The notes below the pieces were generated by a model. It was given only the letters and a program-made list of their open reading frames with translations, did not search any database and was not told where the DNA came from. From an uncultured Kiloniellales bacterium (GTDB lineage Bacteria > Pseudomonadota > Alphaproteobacteria > Kiloniellales > JAKSDN01): DNA of 9,487 nt. A program made the position numbers and the translations under genes. Position 1 is the stretch's first letter. Each line of letters begins with the position of its first letter. Location: the NCBI GenBank assembly GCA_937974415.1, contig CALJXB010000358.1:1-9487 (forward strand), given 5' to 3'. Below are positions 1-6,109 of the stretch, in pieces.

Positions 1-63
1 TACGAACTGATCGAGGAGAAGCTGTCGGCCTGTGGCGCCGATATCGAGCGGATCTCGGCTTAG
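1..63 (+). CDS. murA: UDP-N-acetylglucosamine 1-carboxyvinyltransferase, C-terminal end only
   Basis: Only the last 20 codons and a TAG stop are in the window; the gene begins upstream of it. The reading frame from base 1 gives YELIEEKLSACGADIERISA, which resembles the C-terminus of MurA (E. coli MurA has a comparable 'KLRALGANIERV' ending). MurA transfers enolpyruvate from PEP to UDP-GlcNAc, the first committed step of peptidoglycan synthesis, in the cytoplasm. The position just before a DUF2948 gene and hisG agrees with the order I recall from alphaproteobacteria. The call rests on a short tail plus context, so a different upstream gene is possible but unlikely. Confidence 0.8.
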   Translation, partial: YELIEEKLSACGADIERISA

Positions 64-75
64 CCCCTCCAGTGT

Positions 76-81
76 GATAAT
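76..81 (+). promoter_or_regulatory. possible extended -10 promoter element before the DUF2948 gene
   Basis: TGTGATAAT at 73-81 matches the extended -10 pattern TGnTATAAT with one mismatch in the hexamer (GATAAT at 76-81). It lies in the 27-nt gap between murA and the next start codon, so initiation would fall near 88, only a few bases before the ATG at 91. No convincing -35 is seen. It could be chance, since the genes are close enough to be cotranscribed. Confidence 0.25.
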
Positions 82-90
82 AAGGCCCGC

Positions 91-666
91 ATGGTCGATC
101 CTCGCCCCCTCAAGCTGCGCGCCCGCGACCTCGACGACATGGCGGTTCTTGCCGCCATGTTGCAGGATGCCGTCGTGCGCCCCGCCGAGATGACGTATCT
201 GGCGCGCGACAAGCGCTTCGTCATGGTCATCAGCCGGTTTCGCTGGGAGGACCCCGAGGTGAAGCCGGGTCCGGTCGGCGACGAGCCGTCGGACGGCGAA
301 GCGCGCGGACCCGATGCCGACGCGGGTGAGCAGGAGGACGCACGATTCGAGGACGCAGGCCCGCGGACCCTCTATGAGCGGGTGAACGCCGGCCTCTGCA
401 TCGAGAATGTACGGCGGGTGAGGACCCAGAAGCTGGACCTGAGGGACAAGGATCAGGTCTTGAGCCTGCTGACCGTCGAGGCGCGCCCCGGGGCGCTCAC
501 CCTGGTGTTTTCCGGCGATGCCCTCGTGCGGCTCGAGGTCGGCTCGATCGCCTGCTTTCTGGAGGACCTTGGCGAGCCCTGGGCAACCCCCTGGCAACCG
601 CTGCACGAGACCGAGGAACAAGAGGTCAGCTCCGCGGACCCAGCCGGGCCCGGATCGGGCAGCTAG
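91..666 (+). CDS. DUF2948 family protein with acidic insertion
   Basis: A 191-aa protein of unknown function. Residues 6-52 (LKLRARDLDDMAVLAAMLQD, then a segment ending in SRFRWED) and 92-165 (LYERVNAGLCIENVRRVRTQ, then TLVFSGDALVRLEV) fit my recollection of DUF2948, a small alphaproteobacterial family of about 150 residues found between murA and the his genes. Between these blocks, residues 53-90 are a low-complexity stretch rich in Asp, Glu, Gly and Pro, probably a disordered linker, and residues 170-191 form a second polar tail; together they explain the extra length. No signal peptide, membrane segment or catalytic motif is visible, so it is probably cytoplasmic. ATG 91 begins the conserved region and has only a weak ribosome-binding site (AAGG at 82-85). 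It starts 28 nt after the murA stop and ends 18 nt before hisG, suggesting cotranscription. Function not assigned. Confidence 0.8.
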   Translation: MVDPRPLKLRARDLDDMAVLAAMLQDAVVRPAEMTYLARDKRFVMVISRFRWEDPEVKPGPVGDEPSDGEARGPDADAGEQEDARFEDAGPRTLYERVNAGLCIENVRRVRTQKLDLRDKDQVLSLLTVEARPGALTLVFSGDALVRLEVGSIACFLEDLGEPWATPWQPLHETEEQEVSSADPAGPGSGS

Positions 667-684
667 GCCGCGCGAGGGGGGACC

Positions 685-1347
685 GTGGCCACCGACGACA
701 GACTTACCCTGGCCTTGCCCAAGGGCCGTATCCTGGGCGAATTGGTGCCGCTCTTGGCGCGCGCCGGCATCGAGCCCGAGGCCGCTTTTGCGGCCGAAGA
801 CGCCCGCCAGCTGCGCTTTGCGACCAACCGACCGGCTCTGGACATCGTGCGGGTGCGCAGCTTCGACGTGGCCACCTTCGTCGCCTTCGGCGCGGCCCAG
901 CTCGGCGTCGCCGGGAATGACGTCATCATGGAGTTCGACTATCCGGAGCTCTATGCCCCGGTCGACCTGAAGATCGGCCGATGCCGCCTGTCGGTGGCCG
1001 AAACCCGGGAGATCGGCGAGCGCGACGATCCGGCGCGCTGGAGCCACATCCGTATTGCCACCAAGTACCCCCGCATCACCCGGCAGCACTTCGCCCGGCG
1101 CGGCGTCCAGGCCGAATGCATCACCCTCAACGGCGCGATGGAATTAGCGCCGGGCCTAGGGCTTTGCCGCCGCATCGTCGATTTGGTTTCGACCGGCGCC
1201 ACGCTCGCCGCCAACGATCTGGTGGAGATCGAACAAATTGCCCAGATCAGTGCCCGGCTGATCGTCAATCGGGCGGCCTTGAAGACCCGGCCGGAGGTCA
1301 TGGCCGGCTGGATCGACCGCTTTCGCGAGGCCGCCGATGCCCCATAG
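685..1347 (+). CDS. hisG: ATP phosphoribosyltransferase, short-form catalytic subunit
   Basis: Catalyses the first step of histidine synthesis, ATP plus PRPP to phosphoribosyl-ATP, in the cytoplasm. Visible motifs are LPKGRI (11-16), GVAGNDV (74-80), IATKYPR (124-130), LNGAMELAP (148-156) and the PRPP-loop region [13 protein letters not shown] (167-179). At 220 aa it is the short form: it ends after the catalytic domains and lacks the roughly 80-residue C-terminal ACT-like regulatory domain of long HisG. In known short-form systems, activity and histidine feedback depend on the HisRS-like partner HisZ, which is not in this window. The GTG start at 685 is chosen because a strong Shine-Dalgarno sequence (GAGGGGG, 674-680) sits at the right distance and the conserved N-terminus follows at once. 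The 3' end overlaps hisD by 11 nt, so the two are probably translationally coupled. Confidence 0.95.
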   Translation: MATDDRLTLALPKGRILGELVPLLARAGIEPEAAFAAEDARQLRFATNRPALDIVRVRSFDVATFVAFGAAQLGVAGNDVIMEFDYPELYAPVDLKIGRCRLSVAETREIGERDDPARWSHIRIATKYPRITRQHFARRGVQAECITLNGAMELAPGLGLCRRIVDLVSTGATLAANDLVEIEQIAQISARLIVNRAALKTRPEVMAGWIDRFREAADAP

Positions 1348-2635
1348 CCTGGAGACTGCCCAGCCCGATTTCGAAGCGCGCTTCGCTAACTTCCTGGCGG
1401 CCAAACGCGAGACCGAAGAGGCGGTCGACCAGACGGTTGCGGTGATCCTGGCCGAGGTGCGCGAACGGGGCGATGCCGCCGTGCTTGAGTACACGGAGCG
1501 CTTCGACCGCCTGTCGCTCTTGCCTGAGGAGCTACGGATCGCGGAGCAAGAGATCGGGACGGCAAAAGCCGCCTGCGCCGAGGCGGAGCTTGCCGCCCTT
1601 GCCGAGGCGGCGGAGCGCATCACCGATTACCACCGCCACCAGGTGCCTGAAGACCTCGATTACCGCGATGCCGCCGGGGTGCGCCTGGGTCACCGTTGGA
1701 CGGCGCTCGCCTGCGCCGGCCTCTATGTCCCCGGCGGCACGGCGGCCTATCCCTCCTCGGTGCTGATGAACGCGCTGCCCGCCAAGGTGGCGGGAGTCGA
1801 GCGCCTGGTCATGGTGGTGCCGACGCCCGACGGGCAGATCGCCCCGCTGGTGCTGGCCGCCGCGGCAACCGCCGGGGTCGACGAGATCTACCGGATCGGC
1901 GGCGCCCAGGCGGTGGCCGCGCTTGCTTACGGTACCGAAAGCATTCCTCCGGTCGACAAGATCGTCGGGCCGGGCAACGCCTATGTGGCCGCGGCCAAGC
2001 GCCAGGTCTTCGGCACCGTCGGCATCGACCTGATCGCCGGGCCTTCGGAGATCCTGGTGGTGGCGGACGGCCGCAACGACCCGCGCTGGATCGCCGCCGA
2101 CCTCCTGTCCCAGGCCGAGCACGACACCGCGGCCCAGGCCATCCTGATCACCGACGACCGGGACTTCGCCGCGGCGGTCGAGCGCGCCATCGAGGTCCAC
2201 CTGCAGGCTCTGTCGCGCAGCGAAATCGCGGCTCGGTCCTGGGAGGTGCACGGCGCGGTTATCCTGGTGGAGCAACTGGACGAGGCCCCGGCCCTCGTTG
2301 ACCGGATTGCGCCCGAGCATTTGGAGATCGCGACCGAGGCGCCCGAAGAGCTCGCCGATCGGGTGCGCCACAGCGGCGCCATCTTCCTCGGCCGCCATAC
2401 GCCCGAGGCCGTCGGAGACTATGTCGCCGGCCCGAACCACGTCCTGCCGACGGCCCGCAGCGCCCGCTTTTCCTCCGGCCTCTCGGTGCTCGACTTCATG
2501 AAGCGCAGCTCCCTTATCGGCTGCACGCCGGAGGCCTTGGCGGCGATCGGCCCCGCGGCGGTCACGCTGGCCCGTGCCGAAGGTCTGGACGCCCATGCGC
2601 TCTCGCTGACTCTCCGCCTAGAGGATGACGGTTAA
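1337..2635 (+). CDS. hisD: histidinol dehydrogenase
   Basis: Performs the last two steps of histidine synthesis, NAD-dependent oxidation of L-histidinol to histidinal and then to histidine; zinc enzyme, cytoplasmic. At 432 aa it is the usual length. The family landmarks are all present: [20 protein letters not shown] (128-147), [15 protein letters not shown] (211-225), DLIAGPSE (231-238), LLSQAEHD (256-263), IAPEHLEI (324-331) and [13 protein letters not shown] (360-372). By correspondence with the E. coli enzyme, the zinc ligands are Q259, H262, D361 and H420, and the catalytic pair is E327/H328. All six are intact, so the enzyme should be active. ATG 1337 has GAGG at 1327-1330 six bases upstream and overlaps the end of hisG. 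A 66-nt gap follows before the UPF0262 gene. Confidence 0.98.
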   Translation: MPHSLETAQPDFEARFANFLAAKRETEEAVDQTVAVILAEVRERGDAAVLEYTERFDRLSLLPEELRIAEQEIGTAKAACAEAELAALAEAAERITDYHRHQVPEDLDYRDAAGVRLGHRWTALACAGLYVPGGTAAYPSSVLMNALPAKVAGVERLVMVVPTPDGQIAPLVLAAAATAGVDEIYRIGGAQAVAALAYGTESIPPVDKIVGPGNAYVAAAKRQVFGTVGIDLIAGPSEILVVADGRNDPRWIAADLLSQAEHDTAAQAILITDDRDFAAAVERAIEVHLQALSRSEIAARSWEVHGAVILVEQLDEAPALVDRIAPEHLEIATEAPEELADRVRHSGAIFLGRHTPEAVGDYVAGPNHVLPTARSARFSSGLSVLDFMKRSSLIGCTPEALAAIGPAAVTLARAEGLDAHALSLTLRLEDDG

Positions 2636-2701
2636 TCCGACCCTTGAAGGATGCCGCCGAATTCCCGAGGATTCGCGAGACCCTAAACACGCGGAAGCCA
2701 G

Positions 2702-3193
2702 ATGAGCGGCGGGCAAGACAACAGCGAGACCAACCGGCTGGTCAACATAAGCCTCGACGAGCGCACCGTGGTGCGGCGCAGCGCCGACGTCGAGCACGAG
2801 CGTGCCGTCGCCATGTTCGATCTCCTGGAAGAAAATCATTTCGCCCTGGTCGGCGACCTTAGCGGACCCTATTGCCTGCATCTCTCGGTTCAGGACAACC
2901 GCCTTTTGTTCGACGTGCGCGACGAGTCGGACCAGCCGATCGAGATCGTGGCGCTGCCGCTCGCGCCCTTCCGGCGCATCGTGAAGGACTACTTCACCGT
3001 CTGCGAGACTTACTTCGACGCCATCAAGACGGCGAGCCCCTCCAAGATTGAAGCGATCGACATGGGCCGGCGCGGCCTCCACAACGAGGGCTCGGAAATC
3101 CTGCGCGAACGGCTCGACGGCCGCATCGAGCTCGACTTCGACACCGCGCGGCGCCTCTTCACCCTGCTCTGCGTCCTGCATATCCGGGGTTAG
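2702..3193 (+). CDS. UPF0262 family protein
   Basis: A 163-aa uncharacterised protein that I recognise as UPF0262 (PF06793), conserved in alphaproteobacteria, typically near hisD and infA. Characteristic stretches are [20 protein letters not shown] (11-30, close to the family's usual N-terminus), the central [38 protein letters not shown], and [20 protein letters not shown] near the C-terminus. No signal peptide, transmembrane helix or known catalytic motif is visible; probably a soluble mixed alpha/beta protein. ATG 2702 is preceded by GGAAG (2693-2697) at close spacing. The stop codon is 6 nt from the next start, which implies cotranscription and possibly a functional link with the phosphatase-like protein that follows. 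No function is assigned. Confidence 0.9.
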   Translation: MSGGQDNSETNRLVNISLDERTVVRRSADVEHERAVAMFDLLEENHFALVGDLSGPYCLHLSVQDNRLLFDVRDESDQPIEIVALPLAPFRRIVKDYFTVCETYFDAIKTASPSKIEAIDMGRRGLHNEGSEILRERLDGRIELDFDTARRLFTLLCVLHIRG

Positions 3194-3199
3194 GGTCGG

Positions 3200-3643
3200 A
3201 TGGAGGACTTGCCCCGCGCCGTCCTGTTCAGCTGCACGCTCAATTCCGTCCGCTCGCCCATGGCCGAAGGCCTGCTGAAGCACTTCCTGGGGCACAGGAT
3301 CTATGTCGATTCCGCGGGCGTGCGCGCCGGCGAGATCGATCCCTTCGCGATCTCGGTGATGGAGGAGCTCGGCATCGACCTGACGCGCCACCGCGCCAAG
3401 TCCTTCGACGACCTGGAAGACACCTCCTACGACCTCATCGTCTCGCTGTCGCCGGAAGCCCAGCACAAGGCGGTGGAGCTCACCCGCACCATGGCCTGCG
3501 AGGTGGAGTTCTGGCCGATCCTCGATCCCACCTGGGTGGAGGGGAGCCGCGAGACGCGCCTCGACGCTTACCGCCAAGTGCGCGACGAGCTGCGGCGTCG
3601 GATCGAAGCGCGCTTCGCCCTCGACCTCGCGCCCGTACCGTAA
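3200..3643 (+). CDS. low-molecular-weight protein-tyrosine-phosphatase-like protein (LMWPTP/arsenate-reductase family)
   Basis: A 147-aa protein with the P-loop CX5RS of the LMWPTP fold at the N-terminus: CTLNSVRSP, nucleophile C12, R18, S19. The DPT motif at 109-111 supplies the likely general acid D109. Length and fold pattern (VLFSCTLNSVRSPMAEGLL; YVDSAGVRAGEIDPFAISVM; MEELGIDLTRHRAKSF) fit the family. Members either remove phosphate from tyrosine or act as thioredoxin-linked arsenate reductases. Here I see no second and third catalytic cysteines arranged as in ArsC of Gram-positives (the only other Cys is C100), and no ars genes nearby, so phosphatase or an unknown role is more likely than arsenate resistance. 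ATG 3200 has AGGG (3192-3195) overlapping the UPF0262 stop. The gene ends 17 nt from the convergent stress-protein gene. Confidence 0.88.
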   Translation: MEDLPRAVLFSCTLNSVRSPMAEGLLKHFLGHRIYVDSAGVRAGEIDPFAISVMEELGIDLTRHRAKSFDDLEDTSYDLIVSLSPEAQHKAVELTRTMACEVEFWPILDPTWVEGSRETRLDAYRQVRDELRRRIEARFALDLAPVP

Positions 3644-3660
3644 CCCCAGATGGATGACTT

Positions 3661-4464
3661 TTAATGCTGCAGCAACGCGGGAACCGTTGTGGCGCTGGCA
3701 ACTTTGCGGGTGGCACGGCCCAATCCGAGGAGCGCGGTGAGCCGTTTTTCGCCATAAGCGCCCATGACCAGCAGGTCGGCGTCCGCCTCGGCCACGGCGG
3801 CCAGGATCGCTCGGCCGCGGCCCCGGGCCGTCTGGCCGGCAGCGTTGTAACTGCCGAGCTCGGTGGTGATGCCGTGGGCATCTAAGTACGCCACCAGGGA
3901 CGAAGGATCCGCCTCGGGCCGCGCAGAGTTGGTGATGGTGGTGACCCGTTCGGCCGTTCGCAGGATGGGCAGCGCCGAGCGCACGGCGCGGGCCGACTGC
4001 AGTGTCGGGCTCCAGATCACGGCAACCGACTTGCCGATGACCGCCGGTGCCTTGGGCGGTGTCACCAAGACCGGCCCGGGGGTGTCGAACAGGGCGGTGT
4101 TCAGGGTCAAGGCTTCCGGGCCTGCCTCGTCCGACAGGCGTTCCAGGATCACCACATCGCTGTAGAGGCCATGGCTGACGATGGCCTCGGTCACGGTTTC
4201 CTCGCTTTCCTGCCAATCGGCGAAGGCGAGGCCGCCGCAGATCTCGTCGTAGGCGGCCCGCGCGTCGCTGCGCCGCACGGCTCTCTCCTCCTCGTTCTTC
4301 ACCAGAACGACGGACTGGCCGTCCGGGCTGGCGACCACGTCGTCGGGCGGCCGCGGATGGACGACGCGGAGGCGGCCGTCGAGGCAACGGCACAGGGTCA
4401 GCGCCGAGGCCAGAGAGTCCCGGTCGTTGGCGCTGCCGTCGATGAAGATGGTGACCCGTTTCAT
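3661..4464 (-). CDS. universal stress protein, tandem UspA domains
   Basis: A 267-aa cytoplasmic protein with two UspA-like domains, about residues 1-137 and 145-267. The first opens with KRVTIFIDGSANDRDSLASA, a typical beta1/alpha1 start, but lacks a recognisable nucleotide-binding glycine motif. The second carries LLVMGAYGEKRLTALLGLGR (231-250), resembling the G-X2-G-X9-G(S/T) ATP loop, though the spacing after the second glycine looks one residue longer and the following Ser/Thr is displaced. ATP binding is therefore plausible but not certain. The in-frame start at 4584 would add 40 unlike residues; ATG 4464 is chosen because GGGGGAAG (complement of 4471-4478) lies 6 nt upstream and the domain begins directly. 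It lies 141 nt downstream of the zntB-like gene on the same strand and may share its transcript. Such proteins respond to starvation, oxygen limitation or other stress; the specific trigger is not visible. Confidence 0.88.
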   Translation of the reverse strand: MKRVTIFIDGSANDRDSLASALTLCRCLDGRLRVVHPRPPDDVVASPDGQSVVLVKNEEERAVRRSDARAAYDEICGGLAFADWQESEETVTEAIVSHGLYSDVVILERLSDEAGPEALTLNTALFDTPGPVLVTPPKAPAVIGKSVAVIWSPTLQSARAVRSALPILRTAERVTTITNSARPEADPSSLVAYLDAHGITTELGSYNAAGQTARGRGRAILAAVAEADADLLVMGAYGEKRLTALLGLGRATRKVASATTVPALLQH

Positions 4465-4479
4465 AGGCTGCTTCCCCCT

Positions 4480-4502
4480 GGCAGCGCCGGGCCGGCGCCG
4501 CC
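4480..4502 (-). promoter_or_regulatory. GC-rich hairpin directly upstream of the stress-protein ribosome-binding site
   Basis: An inverted repeat: six paired bases (GCGCCG 4484-4489 with CGGCGC 4493-4498) around a 3-nt loop, then one mismatch, then three more pairs (4480-4482 with 4500-4502). It abuts the Shine-Dalgarno sequence of the stress-protein gene. No U-tract follows on the transcript, so it does not look like an intrinsic terminator. It may affect translation or mRNA stability; that role is inference. Confidence 0.4.
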
Positions 4503-4563
4503 CAATGACGTTGTATGAATCCGCAAACCGCAGCATGCCCCTCCGACGGGCGGCGGGCAACGG

Positions 4564-4589
4564 CGCAGATGAGTGCCTCGCCATCTGCG
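4564..4589. repeat. 7-bp inverted repeat between the transporter and stress-protein genes
   Basis: CGCAGAT (4564-4570) and ATCTGCG (4583-4589) are perfect complements around a 12-nt loop. The repeat lies just past the stop codon of the zntB-like gene in its direction of transcription. No T-tract follows, so it may be a weak terminator, an RNA-stabilising 3' hairpin, or an operator for the downstream gene. Confidence 0.35.
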
Positions 4590-4605
4590 GCCGGGGAAAT
4601 GCTCC

Positions 4606-5631
4606 TTAATAGGGCGCTGAGTCCTCTTGTGCGGCTGGGCTCGAGCGCTGAAGTGGCCGCAACCACTGTAGGCGGTGGAAGATCGCCAGCAGGAAGACCG
4701 CGAAAAAAGCGAGGCCGATGGTCAGCTCAAGGAACCCCAGGGGATTGTCCTGGCCCGGAATGCCGCCCAAATTGACGCCCAGCAGGCCGGTCACGAAGTC
4801 GAGCGGCAGGAAGACGGCCGCCATGATCGACAGCAGGTACATGTTGCGGTTTATCTTCTGGTTGAGGTTTTCCGAGATCTGCTCGTGCAGGACTTGGGCG
4901 TGCTCCCGCCCGGCGTCCAGGTTCTCCACGTAGCGCTTAATCTGATCGATGGTTTCGAAGAGACGCATGCGCTCGCGGCCCGTAAGCCAAGGGATCTCGG
5001 TGGTGCAGAGGTAGGACAGGGCCTCGCGCTGGGGCGCCAGGTAGCGGCGCAGCTCGATGGTCTCGCGCTGAATGCCGGCGAGGCGCGGCCGGACGGGCCC
5101 GTAATCGGAGTTTTCGAGGTCCTCCTCCAACGCCTCCAGCTCCTCCTTGAGCTCGGTCAGCTTGGGCCTCATGCGCTCGGTGAGCGCACCTGCGACGGCG
5201 ATGAGAAGGTCGCCGGCATCGAGTGGCCCGTTCCCCCCCTCCAGGGAGTCTTTCACATCGTCGACTGCCATAAGATGCTGGCGTCGGATGGTGACGACCC
5301 GCTTCTCCTCGGCATACATGCGCATGGAGACCATGTGCACCGGGTCTTCCTCCGGGTTCAGATTGATGCCGCGCAGGAATACCAGCAGGCTCTGGCCGAT
5401 TACCGTGGTGCGCGGGCGCGAGCCTTTGGCGAGCAGGGAATCGACGATGATGCTATCGATGCCGCTGGTGTCGCGAAGCCACCGGCGGGCGTCGAAATCG
5501 CTGCGGTCGAGGTGCATCCACAGGACACCCTCGTCCGGCCTCCAGGCCTCGACGCCAGCCCAATCGAGCGCCGTGCCGCCGCCTTGGCCATCCAGCAGAT
5601 ATGCGCAAATCAGGCCGCGATCGTTGCTCAT
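4606..5631 (-). CDS. zntB: CorA/ZntB-family zinc/divalent metal transporter
   Basis: A 341-aa inner-membrane metal transporter. The N-terminal two thirds is the soluble cytoplasmic domain (for example CAYLLDGQGGGTALDW and GVLWMHLD near the start), followed by long charged helices, including a coiled-coil-like segment at about 154-175 (RMRPKLTELKEELEALEEDL). Two membrane helices lie near the C-terminus, about 264-284 and 299-319. The loop between them reads GVNLGGIPG (285-293), the ZntB-type variant of the CorA GMN signature, which favours zinc over magnesium. ZntB was first described as an efflux system and later as a proton-driven importer, so direction is left open. ATG 5631 is chosen over a GTG at 5652 because AGGA (complement of 5640-5643) lies 8 nt upstream. 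It is divergent from infA and upstream of the stress-protein gene. Confidence 0.9.
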   Translation of the reverse strand: MSNDRGLICAYLLDGQGGGTALDWAGVEAWRPDEGVLWMHLDRSDFDARRWLRDTSGIDSIIVDSLLAKGSRPRTTVIGQSLLVFLRGINLNPEEDPVHMVSMRMYAEEKRVVTIRRQHLMAVDDVKDSLEGGNGPLDAGDLLIAVAGALTERMRPKLTELKEELEALEEDLENSDYGPVRPRLAGIQRETIELRRYLAPQREALSYLCTTEIPWLTGRERMRLFETIDQIKRYVENLDAGREHAQVLHEQISENLNQKINRNMYLLSIMAAVFLPLDFVTGLLGVNLGGIPGQDNPLGFLELTIGLAFFAVFLLAIFHRLQWLRPLQRSSPAAQEDSAPY

Positions 5632-5709
5632 GGCGCCGATCCTAAGAGGCACGCCTTAACGATCGATAAACCGTAATTTGGCGCCTTGCGGGCCGGGTGC
5701 TCCAAAGGT

Positions 5710-5738
5710 TTGTTTCGTACCAACCTTTTATGTATGAT
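5710..5738 (+). promoter_or_regulatory. sigma70-like promoter for infA
   Basis: TTGTTT (5710-5715) and TATGAT (5733-5738) are separated by exactly 17 nt. Transcription would begin near 5745, leaving a leader of roughly 75 nt before the infA ATG. It is one of the two best promoter matches in the window and lies in the divergent region between the zntB-like gene and infA. Assignment is by motif and position only. Confidence 0.6.
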
Positions 5739-5761
5739 CCGCCCGCTTGCGCCCGGCCTGT

Positions 5762-5775
5762 GCCGCTTCTGCGGC
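5762..5775 (+). promoter_or_regulatory. small hairpin in the infA leader
   Basis: GCCGC (5762-5766) and GCGGC (5771-5775) pair around the loop TTCT, within the predicted infA 5' leader. It is short, and in GC-rich DNA such stems arise by chance, so any regulatory role is speculative. No classical riboswitch is recognised. Confidence 0.25.
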
Positions 5776-5821
5776 GGGTGAGGGCGGCGAAACTGGAAAC
5801 CGAGAGCGGAAAATAGACTGA

Positions 5822-6040
5822 ATGGCGAAGGAGGACTTGATCGAGTTTCAGGGCACCGTGGTCGAGCTTTTGCCCAATGCCATGTTCCGGGTAAAGCTGG
5901 ACAATGATCACGAGATCCTGGCCCACACCGCCGGAAAGATGCGCAAGCACCGCATCCGAGTCTTGGCGGGTGACCGCGTCAACGTCGAAATGACACCCTA
6001 CGACCTAACCAAAGGTCGCATCACGTTCCGCTACAAGTAA
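5822..6040 (+). CDS. infA: translation initiation factor IF-1
   Basis: A 72-aa protein, exactly the standard IF-1 length, consisting of one S1-like OB-fold domain. It starts [20 protein letters not shown], has [20 protein letters not shown] in the middle, and ends with [20 protein letters not shown], all highly typical of the factor. IF-1 binds the ribosomal A site on the 30S subunit and works with IF-2 and IF-3 to select the start codon. The ATG at 5822 is fixed by conservation; the upstream ribosome-binding site (GCGGA, 5806-5810) is weak and rather far. The gene has its own promoter-like sequence and probably leads the transcript carrying maf, the RNase and yacG; a 69-nt gap separates it from maf. 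Confidence 0.98.
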   Translation: MAKEDLIEFQGTVVELLPNAMFRVKLDNDHEILAHTAGKMRKHRIRVLAGDRVNVEMTPYDLTKGRITFRYK

Positions 6041-6050
6041 TCGCTTGGTC

Positions 6051-6073
6051 GGCGACGGTGGGCCGTCCGCGCC
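6051..6073 (+). other. hairpin in the infA-maf gap
   Basis: GACGG (6054-6058) and CCGTC (6063-6067) form a perfect 5-bp stem with a TGGG loop; GGC (6051-6053) and GCC (6071-6073) could add pairing across a 3-nt bulge. No T-tract follows, so it could only be a processing site, partial attenuator or chance structure between infA and maf. Confidence 0.25.
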
Positions 6074-6109
6074 ACTCGTCGGCCTCACTCGATAGCCCAT
6101 TTGCGGCCA

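Noticed and set aside
1532..2596. A 354-codon open frame antisense to hisD
   Set aside because: hisD has all its catalytic residues in the other strand, and the antisense product has no family-like motif and is compositionally a shadow.
3200..3643. Arsenate resistance gene (arsC) call
   Set aside because: The LMWPTP fold is shared, but there is no ars operon nearby and no clear additional catalytic cysteines, so the specific name is not supported.
4465..4584. N-terminal extension of the stress protein to 4584
   Set aside because: The extra 40 residues are basic and unlike UspA, and ATG 4464 has a strong ribosome-binding site.
2618..4666. A 682-codon open frame on the minus strand
   Set aside because: It runs antisense to the UPF0262 and phosphatase genes and out of frame across the stress-protein gene; its low-complexity Arg/Gly/Pro-rich sequence is typical of a shadow frame in GC-rich DNA.
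4675..5676. A 333-codon plus-strand open frame opposite the zntB-like gene
   Set aside because: The minus strand encodes a clear ZntB/CorA protein with two membrane helices; the opposite frame is its complement without recognisable features.
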